A stretch of 64,000 bases of DNA from Neoroseomonas lacus (GTDB taxonomy: Bacteria; Pseudomonadota; Alphaproteobacteria; Acetobacterales; Acetobacteraceae): positions 248,001-312,000 of the forward strand of contig NZ_BMKW01000001.1 in the NCBI RefSeq assembly GCF_014644535.1, read 5' to 3'. The notes beneath the pieces are model-generated. The model was not told where the DNA came from. It searched no databases and saw nothing but the letters and a program-made list of their open reading frames with translations. Of this stretch, positions 34,585-43,301 are shown piece after piece (the stretch's first letter is position 1; every line of letters begins with the position of its first letter). Position numbers and translations under genes: made by a program.

Positions 34585-35142
34585 TCAGGACAAGGCGCGC
34601 CCGACCACCCGTTCGATCTCGGCCCGCACCAAGCGCTCGACCATCGCCGGCAAGTGATGGTCGAGCCAGTCCTTCAGCAGCGGGCGCAGTTCCTCGCGCA
34701 CGACATCCTCGATACTCGGTCCGCCACGATGGACCATCGCGCCGCGTTCGGTGCTGACAGCGCGCAGCAACTGGCTGACCGAGGCGGCTGCCGCGGCGGC
34801 GACGGCCGGCGCCAACAGCCCTTCGGGATCCACGGGCTGCGGTGTCTGGGACGGCGTTGGTACCGGCGGCGTTTCCACCTCGGCGATCGGTCCGGCCACG
34901 GGCGGCGCGGGGTCCATGGGCTCGGACACCATCATATCCTCCGTCAGCAACAGGGGCTCGGGCTCGCCAGGCTCCGCCGGCGCAACGGCGGACGGCGCGG
35001 CGTCAGCCTCCGCGCCAGCGGGGGTCGCGATCTCATCCTCGTTCAGAATGCGGCGGATGGAGGCGAGAATATCCTCCATCGACTGGTCCGAGGCCACCCC
35101 GGGCGGCGTGCCACCGGGTGTTGGGGTGCCCTCGCCGCTCAT
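34585..35142 (-). CDS. popZ: Polar organizing protein PopZ (DUF2497)
   Basis: PopZ self-assembles into a condensate at the cell pole and anchors ParB-origin complexes and signalling proteins. The 185-residue product has the family layout: an N-terminal helix (QSMEDILASIRRILNEDE) that binds clients, an ~80-residue acidic Pro/Glu/Ala-rich disordered middle, and C-terminal oligomerisation helices (EELRPLLKDWLDHHLP, MVERLVRAEIERVVG). The ATG overlaps the tolC stop (ATGA). The pcm-tolC-popZ order is as in other alphaproteobacteria. Confidence 0.92.
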   Translation of the reverse strand: MSGEGTPTPGGTPPGVASDQSMEDILASIRRILNEDEIATPAGAEADAAPSAVAPAEPGEPEPLLLTEDMMVSEPMDPAPPVAGPIAEVETPPVPTPSQTPQPVDPEGLLAPAVAAAAAASVSQLLRAVSTERGAMVHRGGPSIEDVVREELRPLLKDWLDHHLPAMVERLVRAEIERVVGRALS

Positions 35143-36674
35143 GGCTGCCGGCGCGTCGGCTGAGCAGGCTGGGCCGGGGTGATGGGGACCAGCGGCGTCA
35201 CCGCGATGACGGTCTGCGGCACGACCGCGGCCTGCGGCACCGATTCGTTGTAGTCACCGGTGCCGACCCAGCGGTCGCGCACGGCATTGTAGTAGTTCCG
35301 CGGGTCATAGATCTGCACCGGCAGCGACAGATCCTGTGCCGTTAGCCGCCCGAGCGACGCGGTCAGCTCGTAGGAGGAATTGATCAGCGTCGCCAGTGCG
35401 CGCACCAGGCGCACGCGGGCATTGAGCAGTTCCTGTTCCGCATTCAGCACGTCGAGCGTCGTGCGGCTGCCGACCACGGCCTCGCGTTGCACGCCATCGA
35501 GCGCGATTTCCTGCGCGCGGATTTCCGCCTGCGAGCTTTCAACCTGGGCGCGCGCCGTGTTCAGCGCCTCCCAGGTTCGCGTCGCGTCCTGTTCGGCCAC
35601 CCGCCGCGCATCGGCCAACACCTGGCGCGCCTGCTGGGCCTGCTGGCGCGCCTGGCGCACCGCGGAATGTTCGGCGCCGCCCTGATACAGCGGTACGGAC
35701 AGGTTCGCGGTGATCTGCGCGCCGGTCTGTCGCGACCCGCGCACGGTATTGTTGTCGAGCCGGAAAGCCTGCGCCTGCGCGCTGACAGTGGGCAGCAGCG
35801 CGCCGAATTGCAGGTCGATATTGTCCCGCGCCGCCGATTCGTTGAACGTCGCCTCGACCACCGCCGGGCTGTTCGCCGTCGCGCGACGAATCGCCTCCTG
35901 CAGGTTGCGCACCGGCGGACGGATCGGCGGCGGCGGCGAGACCCTCGTCGGCTCCATCCCGATCACACGCACGAAGGTGGCGCGGGAAGCCTGCAGCGTC
36001 CCGAGCGCCTGGTCGAGCTGGAAGCGGGACGCGGCGAGGCGCGCCTCGGCCTGGGCGACGTCGGTACGGGTGATCTCGCCGACCCGGAAGCGTTCGTTGG
36101 TCGCCTGCAGCTGGCGCAGCAGCACCTGCACGTTGTTCTCGTTGAGGCGAACCTCCTCCTGGTTCTGCACCACAGAAATATAGGCGCGCACGCCATCGAG
36201 CAGCACGGTCTGCTCGGTCGCCAGCAGCCGCGACCGCTGGGCGTAGACCTGATTCTCCGCCCGCCGCGTCGCCGCCGTGGTGCGGCCGCCGCGATACAGC
36301 GGCTGGGTGACGGTTGCCGTCACATTGGCGGTGTTCCGCGGTGCATCCGAATACAGCGAGAACGGCACGCCGGCGGTGTCGAGGTTCACCACATCGCCCG
36401 AGGCGGTGCGCTGCACCGCGACGGTGGACTGGTTGCGGTACTGGGTATCGGCATACCCGCCCGCGGCCCCCAGGACGACGGTCGGACGCCAGCCGGACAG
36501 CGCCTGGGGCACGCCCTCATCCACCGAGCGGGTCTGGGCACGGGCGGCGAGCAGCGTCGGGTTGTTGGCATAGGCGGCGGCGAGCGCTTCCTGCAGGGTC
36601 TGGGCCCAGGACGCAGCAGCGGGCAGCACGGTCAATGCGGCGGAAAGGAGCATGGTCCGTCGCAGGCTGGTCAT
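35139..36674 (-). CDS. tolC: TolC-family outer membrane efflux/secretion channel
   Basis: A 511-residue outer-membrane trimeric channel protein serving type I secretion and drug efflux. The signal peptide is residues 1-~25 (MTSLRRTMLLSAALTVLPAA). Two OEP repeats follow: TLQEALAAAYANNPTLLAARAQ and NLQEAIRRATANSPAV. Long coiled helices and the typical RTTLDVLNAEQELLNARVRLVRA motif near the end are present. The tail is Pro/Gln-rich. The ATG at 36674 is chosen by the signal peptide. It could pair with the RND pump elsewhere in the window, but linkage does not show this. Confidence 0.93.
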   Translation of the reverse strand: MTSLRRTMLLSAALTVLPAAASWAQTLQEALAAAYANNPTLLAARAQTRSVDEGVPQALSGWRPTVVLGAAGGYADTQYRNQSTVAVQRTASGDVVNLDTAGVPFSLYSDAPRNTANVTATVTQPLYRGGRTTAATRRAENQVYAQRSRLLATEQTVLLDGVRAYISVVQNQEEVRLNENNVQVLLRQLQATNERFRVGEITRTDVAQAEARLAASRFQLDQALGTLQASRATFVRVIGMEPTRVSPPPPIRPPVRNLQEAIRRATANSPAVVEATFNESAARDNIDLQFGALLPTVSAQAQAFRLDNNTVRGSRQTGAQITANLSVPLYQGGAEHSAVRQARQQAQQARQVLADARRVAEQDATRTWEALNTARAQVESSQAEIRAQEIALDGVQREAVVGSRTTLDVLNAEQELLNARVRLVRALATLINSSYELTASLGRLTAQDLSLPVQIYDPRNYYNAVRDRWVGTGDYNESVPQAAVVPQTVIAVTPLVPITPAQPAQPTRRQP

Positions 36675-36846
36675 CACGTCCGCAATCCCCCAACTGGATG
36701 GCGCGCGGTCACGGACAGGGTCCGCGCGGCGCCCGAAGCCTAACGTGGGAGTCTTAACGCACCGCAACAGGCCTGCGCCAGCCCGGGGTGGGAAAAGAAA
36801 GTGCTTCAAGGCATTGGCCGCCCTGTCCGGGCAGGCTGTCACCCCC

Positions 36847-36870
36847 GGCAGGCGCCATCGGGCACCTGCC
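36847..36870 (-). terminator. Hairpin downstream of pcm, candidate terminator
   Basis: On the minus strand GGCAGGTGCC pairs with GGCGCCTGCC (one G-U pair) around a CGAT loop, 11 bases after the pcm stop. There is no U-tract. The rest of the gap to tolC shows no gene. Confidence 0.45.
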
Positions 36871-36881
36871 GCCAACGATAC

Positions 36882-37535
36882 TCAGAAGGCGAAGGCCGGC
36901 GCCGGCGCGAAGCCGGGCAGCGCCGCCGCATGCGCATCGAAATCAACGATGGTGGTCACCGTCCCGCCAGCGCGCCGCATCAGCAGGGCGCGCCCCGGCG
37001 GGCCACCGGCCAGGCTGATGGTCACCAGGCGGCCACCCTCGACAAGTTGCTCCTGTACCGCCTCGGGCACCACCTCGACGCCGCCCTCGATCATGATGAC
37101 GTCATAGGCACCCGCGGCATGACCGGCCGAGGAGGGCCCTTCCACCAGGGTGACCGCGCCGGCCGGCAGGCTCGCCGCGATCGCCATGCGCGCGATCGCC
37201 AGCAACACGGGGTCGGATTCGACCGCGGTGACGCTGGCGCCGATCGCGGCCATCAGCGCGGCGCCGAAGCCGGTGCCGGCGCCGAGCACCAGCGCCCGCT
37301 CGCCGCGCCGCAGCGCCGAGAGCTGCACCAGTCGCGCGAGAACCATCGGCTTCATCATCGCCCGCCCGCCCGGCAGCGGCACATCCGCATCGGCATAGGC
37401 GCGCGAGGCCATCGCGGCCGGCACGAAGCGTTCGCGCGGCAAATCGCGCAATGCCGCGACGATGCGCGGGTCCTCGACGCGGTTCGGCCGCAATTGACCT
37501 TCGACCATGAACCGGCGCGCTTCGGCGAAATCCAT
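36882..37535 (-). CDS. pcm: Protein-L-isoaspartate O-methyltransferase family
   Basis: A 217-residue SAM-dependent methyltransferase of the PIMT family, which repairs isoaspartyl residues in aged proteins. It has MDFAEARRFMVEGQLRPNRV at the start, the conserved LPGGRAMMKPMVLARLVQL block (PIMT proteins usually have 'ISQP' here), the SAM loop VLGAGTGFGAALMAAIG and VESDPVLLA. The missing ISQP-type Ser/Gln places it in the divergent alphaproteobacterial branch linked to tolC, whose activity is less certain. The ATG at 37535 is the better start. Confidence 0.85.
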   Translation of the reverse strand: MDFAEARRFMVEGQLRPNRVEDPRIVAALRDLPRERFVPAAMASRAYADADVPLPGGRAMMKPMVLARLVQLSALRRGERALVLGAGTGFGAALMAAIGASVTAVESDPVLLAIARMAIAASLPAGAVTLVEGPSSAGHAAGAYDVIMIEGGVEVVPEAVQEQLVEGGRLVTISLAGGPPGRALLMRRAGGTVTTIVDFDAHAAALPGFAPAPAFAF

Positions 37536-37602
37536 CTGTGAGCGCCCTTGCAAACTGAGCGGGCGTTATAGGTCTGCGGGTAGCCTCACGCCAAGCCGGC
37601 GC

Positions 37603-37631
37603 TTGACCCGGCGGCGCGATGCCCCGATAGA
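37603..37631 (+). promoter_or_regulatory. Promoter of tRNA-Cys
   Basis: TTGACC, a 17-base spacer and GATAGA end 11 bases before the tRNA. Confidence 0.6.
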
Positions 37632-37642
37632 GGCGCCCGCGC

Positions 37643-37716
37643 GGTCCGGTGGCCGAGTGGTCAGGCAAGGGTCTGCAAAACCCTCTACAGCGGTTCGATT
37701 CCGCTCCGGACCTCCA
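37643..37716 (+). tRNA. tRNA-Cys (GCA)
   Basis: A cloverleaf of 74 bases. The acceptor stem is GGTCCGG/CCGGACC, the D arm GCCGAGTGGTCAGGC, and the anticodon loop CTGCAAA with anticodon GCA. The T arm contains GGTTCGATTCC, with discriminator T and an encoded CCA end. Confidence 0.97.
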
Positions 37717-37730
37717 CCGCGCAGGATGGG

Positions 37731-37759
37731 TTTACACTGGTGTCGCGCCAGACTATACG
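37731..37759 (+). promoter_or_regulatory. Promoter of tRNA-Asn
   Basis: TTTACA, a 17-base spacer and TATACG lie between the two tRNA genes, 15 bases before tRNA-Asn, so it need not depend on tRNA-Cys transcription. Confidence 0.6.
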
Positions 37760-37774
37760 CGGCGCCCGGCTCCT

Positions 37775-37850
37775 TCCCCGATAGCTCAGTTGGTAGAGCG
37801 CGGGACTGTTAATCCCTAGGTCGTAGGTTCGAGTCCTACTCGGGGAGCCA
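37775..37850 (+). tRNA. tRNA-Asn (GTT)
   Basis: A cloverleaf of 76 bases. The acceptor stem is TCCCCGA/TCGGGGA, the D arm GCTCAGTTGGTAGAGC, and the anticodon loop CTGTTAA with anticodon GTT. The T arm has GGTTCGAGTCC, with discriminator G and an encoded CCA. A GC hairpin about 30 bases downstream (near 37880-37912) may end the transcript. Confidence 0.97.
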
Positions 37851-38035
37851 AGCCACTTCCGATATCCCGCCATCATCCCCCGCACCGGTGCAAGTTCCCG
37901 GTGCGCGGGGAGGCGCGACGTCCGTTGCGCGACGTGCCCGAATCCGCCGCCCCGGCCCGCCATGAAATTTTGACGACGCCCGCCCAGCCCCGGATTCGGC
38001 GGCTAGTGTCCGGCCGCATCCAGCCGGAGACATTC

Positions 38036-39772
38036 ATGCGCCGACATCACCTCGCCACGCTCGCCGTCATGGCGGTGCTTGCTGCCCCCGCCGTGCAGGC
38101 GCAGACCATCTTCCCGGTCGACCGCGCGGAAATCCTCGCCGGCAGCCGCTTCGACCTGAAGGTCGAATTCCCCGGCCTCGTCGCCGCCGACCGCGTCGCC
38201 GTCACGGTGAATGGCCGCCCTGTGGCCGGGGTGTTCGGCCGCGCGCCCGACTTCATCGAACGCGAAAACGACCAGCCCGCCAGCAGCATCGTGCTGCGCG
38301 ATGCCAGCCTCGCCACCCCGGGCGTCTACAACCTGCGCGCGACGGATGGCGAGCACACCGCCTCGGTAACGTGGGAAGTCTATGCCGGCGGCCAGCGCCA
38401 GGCGCGCAACGTCATCCTCTTCGTCGGCGACGGCATGACGGTCGCCAACGTCACCGCCGCGCGCATCCTCTCCCGCGGCATCAGCGAGGGCCGCTACAAC
38501 GGCCGCCTGGTGATCGACGGCTTCCCGGTGATGGCGACGGTCGGCACCTCCGGCGTCGACAGCATCGCGACCGACAGCGCCAATTCCGCCGCCGCCTACA
38601 ACACCGGGCACAAATCCGGCGTCAACGCGCTCAACGTCTATCCGAGCCGCGCGCGCGACACCCTCGCGCATCCGCGCGTCGAGACGCTGGCGCAGATCGT
38701 CCAGCGCACCCGCGGCATGTCCGTCGGCGTGGTGACCAACACCGAGATCCAGGACGCCACCCCGGCCGCGGTCTTCGCCCATACGCGCCGCCGCTCGGAC
38801 TACCTGCCGATCACCGACCAGATGCTGGCCTCCGGCGTCGATGTGCTGATGGGCGGCGGGTCCGCCTCCCTGCTGCCGCAGGGCACGCCGGGGTCGCGCC
38901 GGCGCGACCAGCGCAACATGCTCGATGCCTTCCGCCAGCAGGGCTACGTCTTCGCCGAGGATGCCGGCAGCCTGGCCGAGGCCGCCGCGCAGACCGGCAC
39001 GCGCCGCCTGCTCGGCCTGTTCAACCTGAGCAACATGGACGGCCCGCTCGACCGCTTCTACCTGCGCCGCGGCACGGTGGAGCGCTTCCCGAACCAGCCC
39101 GACCTGACCGAGCAGGTGCGCGCCGCGCTGCAGGTGCTCGAACGCAACCCGGGCGGCTTCTACCTGATGGTCGAGAGCGGCCTGATCGACAAGGACAACC
39201 ACCCGCTCGACTGGGAACGGTCGGTCTACAACACCATCATGCTCGACAACGCGGTGCGCGTGGCGCGCGACTGGGCGGCCGACCGCAATGACACGATGAT
39301 CGTCGTCGTGCCCGACCACACCCACGGCATGGCCATCATCGGCACGGTGGACGACAACCGCCCCGGCCGGGACATGCGTGAACGCGTCGGGACCTATGCC
39401 GAGGCCGGCTTCCCCAACTACCCGCCGGCCGATGCCCGTGGCTATCCGCCAAGCGTCGATGTCAGCCGCCGCCTCGCGGTGTTCTATGCGGCCTACCCCG
39501 ACTATTGCGAGACCTTCCGCCCGAGCCTCGACGGCCAGCGGGTGCCCGCGGTGCGCCAGGGCGAAAACTACGTCGCCAACGAGGACCTGTGCCGCCAGGC
39601 CGGTTCGCTGCGGCGCGAAGGCAACATGCCGCGCTCGGTCAACCAGGGCGTCCATGCCGTCGATGACGGCATCCTGCGCGCCTGGGGCCCAGGGAGCGAA
39701 CGCTTCCACGGCTTCGTCGACAACACCTACGTGTTCCGTGGCATGGCCGAGGCGCTCGGGCTTGGCCAGTAA
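38036..39772 (+). CDS. Secreted alkaline phosphatase, PhoA superfamily
   Basis: A 578-residue periplasmic phosphomonoesterase. The signal peptide is residues 1-~22 (MRRHHLATLAVMAVLAAPAVQA). An Ig-like N-terminal part (~100 residues) precedes the catalytic domain. Metal site and nucleophile are seen in ILFVGDGMTVAN and TDSANSAAAYNTGHKSG (Ser nucleophile in D-S-A), then ESGLIDKDNHPLDW and VPDHTHGM with the zinc ligands. It frees phosphate from organic esters. The ATG at 38036 follows GGAGA. The DUF3299-like gene overlaps its 3' end, so it heads a four-gene unit. Confidence 0.93.
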   Translation: MRRHHLATLAVMAVLAAPAVQAQTIFPVDRAEILAGSRFDLKVEFPGLVAADRVAVTVNGRPVAGVFGRAPDFIERENDQPASSIVLRDASLATPGVYNLRATDGEHTASVTWEVYAGGQRQARNVILFVGDGMTVANVTAARILSRGISEGRYNGRLVIDGFPVMATVGTSGVDSIATDSANSAAAYNTGHKSGVNALNVYPSRARDTLAHPRVETLAQIVQRTRGMSVGVVTNTEIQDATPAAVFAHTRRRSDYLPITDQMLASGVDVLMGGGSASLLPQGTPGSRRRDQRNMLDAFRQQGYVFAEDAGSLAEAAAQTGTRRLLGLFNLSNMDGPLDRFYLRRGTVERFPNQPDLTEQVRAALQVLERNPGGFYLMVESGLIDKDNHPLDWERSVYNTIMLDNAVRVARDWAADRNDTMIVVVPDHTHGMAIIGTVDDNRPGRDMRERVGTYAEAGFPNYPPADARGYPPSVDVSRRLAVFYAAYPDYCETFRPSLDGQRVPAVRQGENYVANEDLCRQAGSLRREGNMPRSVNQGVHAVDDGILRAWGPGSERFHGFVDNTYVFRGMAEALGLGQ

Positions 39773-40214
39773 CGTCCATCGCTGCGGCCGGCGCGCCATC
39801 CTTGGTGCGCCGGCCGGCCTGATATTCTCCTCCGGCGCCCGGGCGGCGGAGAGGATCGGCTTTGACGACCTCTACGGCGCCTGGTCGGTGACCGGCCTAC
39901 GCTTTTCCGACAAGGTCCAGCGCCTGGCCGGCCAGGATGTGACGATGCGCGGCTTCATGGCGCCGCCGCTATCGGCCGAGGCGATCTTCTTCGTGCTGAC
40001 CCGCGAACCGCTCTCGATCTGCCCCTTCTGTTCGTCCGACGCCGAATGGCCGCCCGACATCGTCGTGGTCTATCTGCGCCGCCGCGCCCTGCCGCTCGAC
40101 CCCTCGATGCGCATCGAGGTGACGGGCCGGCTCGAAGCGGGCTCCTGGACCGACCCGGAGACCGGTTTCGTCAGTCAACTGCGGCTTCGCAATGCCAGCT
40201 TCGCCCGCGGTTGA
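39762..40214 (+). CDS. Exported DUF3299-like protein
   Basis: A ~150-residue protein with an N-terminal export signal (CGRRAILGAPAGLIFSSGARA). Its core (GQDVTMRGFMAPPLSAEAIFF ... PLSICPFC ... DIVVVYL) resembles DUF3299 proteins, small periplasmic or lipoprotein partners of LolD/FtsX-type ABC systems. A CPFC motif could bind metal or haem-type ligands. The start is uncertain: TTG at 39762, inside the phosphatase gene and preceded by GAGG, or GTG at 39738. The next gene overlaps its end by 23 bases. DUF3299 assignment is by motif memory only. Confidence 0.65.
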   Translation: MASNVHRCGRRAILGAPAGLIFSSGARAAERIGFDDLYGAWSVTGLRFSDKVQRLAGQDVTMRGFMAPPLSAEAIFFVLTREPLSICPFCSSDAEWPPDIVVVYLRRRALPLDPSMRIEVTGRLEAGSWTDPETGFVSQLRLRNASFARG

Positions 40215-40896
40215 ACCATCGGGTACGCTGAGCCTGCGCGGTCTCGAGATCGCCGTGCCCGACCGCGCGGCGGGCTGGCGCCCGCTGCTCACCGTGCCGG
40301 AACTCGACCTGCCAGCCGGCGCCAGCCTCGGCATCGAGGGCGGCTCGGGGGCCGGCAAGACCACGCTGCTGCATATCCTGGCCGGCATCGCCACGCCACG
40401 CGCCGGTCGCGTCGCCTGGGGCGAGACCGACCTCGCCGCCCTGCCCGCGCCGGCGCGCGACGCCTGGCGGCGACGCCATGTCGGCATGGTGTTCCAGGAC
40501 TTCCACCTGGTGGAGGGCCTCAGCAGCCTGGCCAATGTCCTGCTGCCGGCGCTGTTCGGCCGCACGCGCGCAAGCGCCGCCGAACGCGCCGCCGCGATGG
40601 CGCTGCTCGACCGCCTCGGCGTGCGCGGCGATGTCGCCGATGTTGCGGCGCTGAGCCGGGGTGAACGCCAGCGTGTCGCCCTCGCCCGCGCCTTGCTGTT
40701 CCGCCCGCCCGTGCTCATCGCCGACGAACCGACCGCGAGCCTCGACGCCGAAGCCGGCGCCACGGTTGGTGACCTGCTGGTCGGCCTCGCCGCCGAAACC
40801 GGCGCGACGCTGCTGGTCGCCAGCCATGACCGGGCGCTGCTCGGCCGGCTGCAATGGCAGTTGCGCATCGTCGGCAATTGCCTGGTGACGCCATGA
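40192..40896 (+). CDS. ABC transporter ATPase, LolD/MacB-like
   Basis: A 234-residue ATPase. It has Walker A EGGSGAGKTTLLHILAG, Q-loop MVFQDFHLVEGLSSLANVLLP, Walker B VLIADEPTASLD and switch His (VASHDRALL). The signature reads ALSRGERQRVALARAL, with Arg-Gly-Glu in place of the common Gly-Gly-Gln, a form seen in this family. It powers the FtsX-type permease encoded next, with which it shares an ATGA overlap. Confidence 0.9.
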   Translation: MPASPAVEPSGTLSLRGLEIAVPDRAAGWRPLLTVPELDLPAGASLGIEGGSGAGKTTLLHILAGIATPRAGRVAWGETDLAALPAPARDAWRRRHVGMVFQDFHLVEGLSSLANVLLPALFGRTRASAAERAAAMALLDRLGVRGDVADVAALSRGERQRVALARALLFRPPVLIADEPTASLDAEAGATVGDLLVGLAAETGATLLVASHDRALLGRLQWQLRIVGNCLVTP

Positions 40897-42098
40897 TGAA
40901 TCCCTGGCCAGTGGCGCGCGCCGCGCTGCGGCGGCGGCCCTGGACCTCAGCCGCGCTGGCCTTGCTGGTTGCGCTCGCGGTCGGCCTCGGCGTCGCGGTC
41001 GGCGCGGTGGAACGCGCCGTGCGACAAGGCTCGATCGGCGCCGTCGCTGGCTTCGACCTGGTGGTCGGCGCGCCCGGCAGCCCGACACAGCTGGTGCTCG
41101 CCTCGGTGTTCCTTCGGCCGGAAGCGGTGCCGCTGCTGGCCGGCGAGACGCTGGCGCGGCTGATGGCCGAGCCCGGCATCCGCTGGGCTTCGCCGATCGG
41201 CTTCGGCGATTCCTGGCGTGGCCACCCGATCGTCGGCGTCACCGAGGCTTTCGTGACGCGCGGCGGCCGCTGGACGCTCGCCGAGGGCCAGCCGTTCGGC
41301 GCACCATTCGAAGCGGTGGTGGGCGCCGCGGTGCCGCTGGCGACGGGGGCGGAATTCGAGCCCGGCCATGGCCATAGCAGCGCCGATGAAGCGCCGCGCG
41401 GCCATGACCACACCGACTACACCGTGGTCGGCCGCCTACCGCCGCAGGGCAATGCCTGGGATCGCGCCATCCTGGTGCCGATCGAAAGCGTCTGGGAACT
41501 GCACGGCCTCGGCGAGGGCCATGGCGGCGACGAGACGCGCCTCGGCCCGCCCTGGATCGCGCCGCCCGGCGTGCCGGCCGTGGTGGTGGCGCCCACCGGC
41601 ATCGCCGATGCGTATCGGCTGCGCTCGCAATACCGCTCGGGGACGAGCGTCGCGGTGTTCCCCGCCGAGGTGCTGGTGCCGTTGCTGCGCGCGCTCGGTG
41701 ATGTGCGGGGGCTGGTGGCCGGCATGGCCTGGGGTGGCTTCGCCCTGGTGCTGGCGGCAGTGTTCCTGGCGCTGTCGGCCAACTTCCTCGCCCGACGGCG
41801 TGATTTCGCGGTGCTGCGGGCGATCGGCGCGCCACCAGGCTTCATCGCCGGCGCGGCATGGCTGGAAGCAGCCGCGATCCTCGGCGCGGGCGTCGCCACC
41901 GGCCTGCCGCTCGGCTGGGCGCTGGGCGTCGGGGCGGGCATGCTGGCGGGCGGTTCGCTTGATCTGTCCGTGGTGGCGGCGCCGGCCTGGGAGGACCTAT
42001 TGGCGCCGGCGGCGGCGCTGCTGGTCGGGCTGCTGGCGGCCGCGCTGCCCGCCCTCGCCATGGGGCGGCGAACGGTGGAGACCGACCTGCGGCGCTGA
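40893..42098 (+). CDS. FtsX/MacB-type ABC permease with His-rich loop
   Basis: A 401-residue permease. One N-terminal membrane helix (SAALALLVALAVGLGVAVGA) is followed by a ~230-residue periplasmic domain, then three C-terminal helices ending LLVGLLAAALPALAMGRR: the FtsX layout. The periplasmic part contains a His/Asp/Glu-rich loop, GHGHSSADEAPRGHDHTD, plus GLGEGHGGDE, likely to bind zinc or a similar metal. With the ATPase and the DUF3299-like protein this matches the layout of the Zur-regulated PA4063-PA4066-type systems of pseudomonads, which suggests a metal-related role. Confidence 0.88.
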   Translation: MMNPWPVARAALRRRPWTSAALALLVALAVGLGVAVGAVERAVRQGSIGAVAGFDLVVGAPGSPTQLVLASVFLRPEAVPLLAGETLARLMAEPGIRWASPIGFGDSWRGHPIVGVTEAFVTRGGRWTLAEGQPFGAPFEAVVGAAVPLATGAEFEPGHGHSSADEAPRGHDHTDYTVVGRLPPQGNAWDRAILVPIESVWELHGLGEGHGGDETRLGPPWIAPPGVPAVVVAPTGIADAYRLRSQYRSGTSVAVFPAEVLVPLLRALGDVRGLVAGMAWGGFALVLAAVFLALSANFLARRRDFAVLRAIGAPPGFIAGAAWLEAAAILGAGVATGLPLGWALGVGAGMLAGGSLDLSVVAAPAWEDLLAPAAALLVGLLAAALPALAMGRRTVETDLRR

Positions 42099-42149
42099 AG
42101 GAATGTCGTGGATGCGCCGTGCTGCGCCGGTTGATGCGGCGTCGCCGCG

Positions 42150-43301
42150 TCAGCGCGCGTCGAACATGACCGACAGAAGCCGGTCGCAAATCGCCTGCCA
42201 GGAGAAGCGCTCATGCACCAGCGCGCTGCCCGCCGCGCCGCCGACCGCGCCCGGCCGGGTGATCGCCGTCTCGATGCTGTGCAGCAGCGCGTCGAAATCA
42301 GGCTCCAGCGTCCGGCGCCGCCCCTCGGCGACGACGCGGCTTTCGACCGCATAGCCGAGGCGCGGATCGAAATAGCTGTCGGTCGATCCGCCGCGCGTCA
42401 CGATGATCGGCACACCACAGGCCGCGGCTTCGAGCGGGGGCATGTTGAAGCCCTCGGCGCGGTAGGGCGAGACGTAGCAATCCGCCGCGACATACAGCGC
42501 CTGCATCTGCCGCACATTGAGGTTGCGGGAGATGAAGGCGATGCCGCGCAGCGCCGCCTCTGTGAAGTCGCCGGCATGGGGGCCGGCCATGAGGCCGCGC
42601 AGGATCCCCTGCCCCTGCCAGCCATAAAGGTCGGCCGAATCCTTCAACGCCAGGCGCAACTGCGGGTAGCGCCGCTTCAGCACCGCATAGGCCCGCAGCA
42701 GCAGGTCCACGCCCTTGTTTTTCGACATGCTGCCGAGCGAGAGCAGGACGACCTCATCCGGGCCGAAGCCCAGCATGCTGCGCAGGCGCTCGCGCCCGGC
42801 CGGGTCCGCCGGCCGGAAGACGCCCGGATCGACCCCATGCGGCACGACATCGATGTCCGATTCGGCGAATCCGAAGTCGAGGAAGCCGATTTTCGACCAG
42901 TCGGACGGGGTGACGATGCGCACGCCATTGCGCCGCGCCTGTTCGAAATCGAGCCCGTCGCGCACCATGCCGTCGATCGAACCATCCTCTGCTGTGCCGA
43001 AAACGAAAAGACGACCCAAACGGGCCGCCGAGAAGTCGTATGGATAGGCAATACGGAAGGTGGCATCTATTGCTTCTCCGTAATCCGGGGCTCGTAGTGC
43101 CGCTATTTCTCCTGCCTGATCCTTGTCAAATCCGCCTGAATTAGTGTGTCTGTTCCATTGCTGCTTGAAAAATGGCGTGTCTCTGAAGCGTATCGACTGT
43201 CCTCGTCGCAGCAATTCAAGAATCTGCCATTGATTCACCATGGCATAGGAATGATTAATTCCACGCCATCCTTCGACAAGGATTTTTAGCCCGACTGTCA
43301 C
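42150..43301 (-). CDS. Glycosyltransferase, GT4/GT1 type, mosaic
   Basis: A 383-residue GT-B glycosyltransferase. The C-terminal half has the GT1 family hallmarks LSLGSMSKNKGVDLLLRAY and SPYRAEGFNMPPLEAAACGVPII with the E-x7-E motif. The first ~100 codons are much richer in A/T and use codons rare in the neighbours (ATA, AAA, GGA, CTA), whereas the rest is GC-rich like the genome. The gene therefore looks like a recombinant or recently acquired 5' part. The start is a GTG (MTVGLKILVEGW). The sugar and acceptor are unknown. Confidence 0.82.
   Translation of the reverse strand: MTVGLKILVEGWRGINHSYAMVNQWQILELLRRGQSIRFRDTPFFKQQWNRHTNSGGFDKDQAGEIAALRAPDYGEAIDATFRIAYPYDFSAARLGRLFVFGTAEDGSIDGMVRDGLDFEQARRNGVRIVTPSDWSKIGFLDFGFAESDIDVVPHGVDPGVFRPADPAGRERLRSMLGFGPDEVVLLSLGSMSKNKGVDLLLRAYAVLKRRYPQLRLALKDSADLYGWQGQGILRGLMAGPHAGDFTEAALRGIAFISRNLNVRQMQALYVAADCYVSPYRAEGFNMPPLEAAACGVPIIVTRGGSTDSYFDPRLGYAVESRVVAEGRRRTLEPDFDALLHSIETAITRPGAVGGAAGSALVHERFSWQAICDRLLSVMFDAR

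Noticed and set aside
37875-37945. Direct repeats GCGCGACGT and a possible Pho box before the alkaline phosphatase gene
   Set aside because: The two 9-base units are spaced like a Pho box but do not resemble the CTGTCAT-type sequence, so phosphate control is left open.
38003-39799. 598-codon open frame opposite the alkaline phosphatase gene
   Set aside because: Antisense shadow; Asp/His/Val-rich repeats without motifs.
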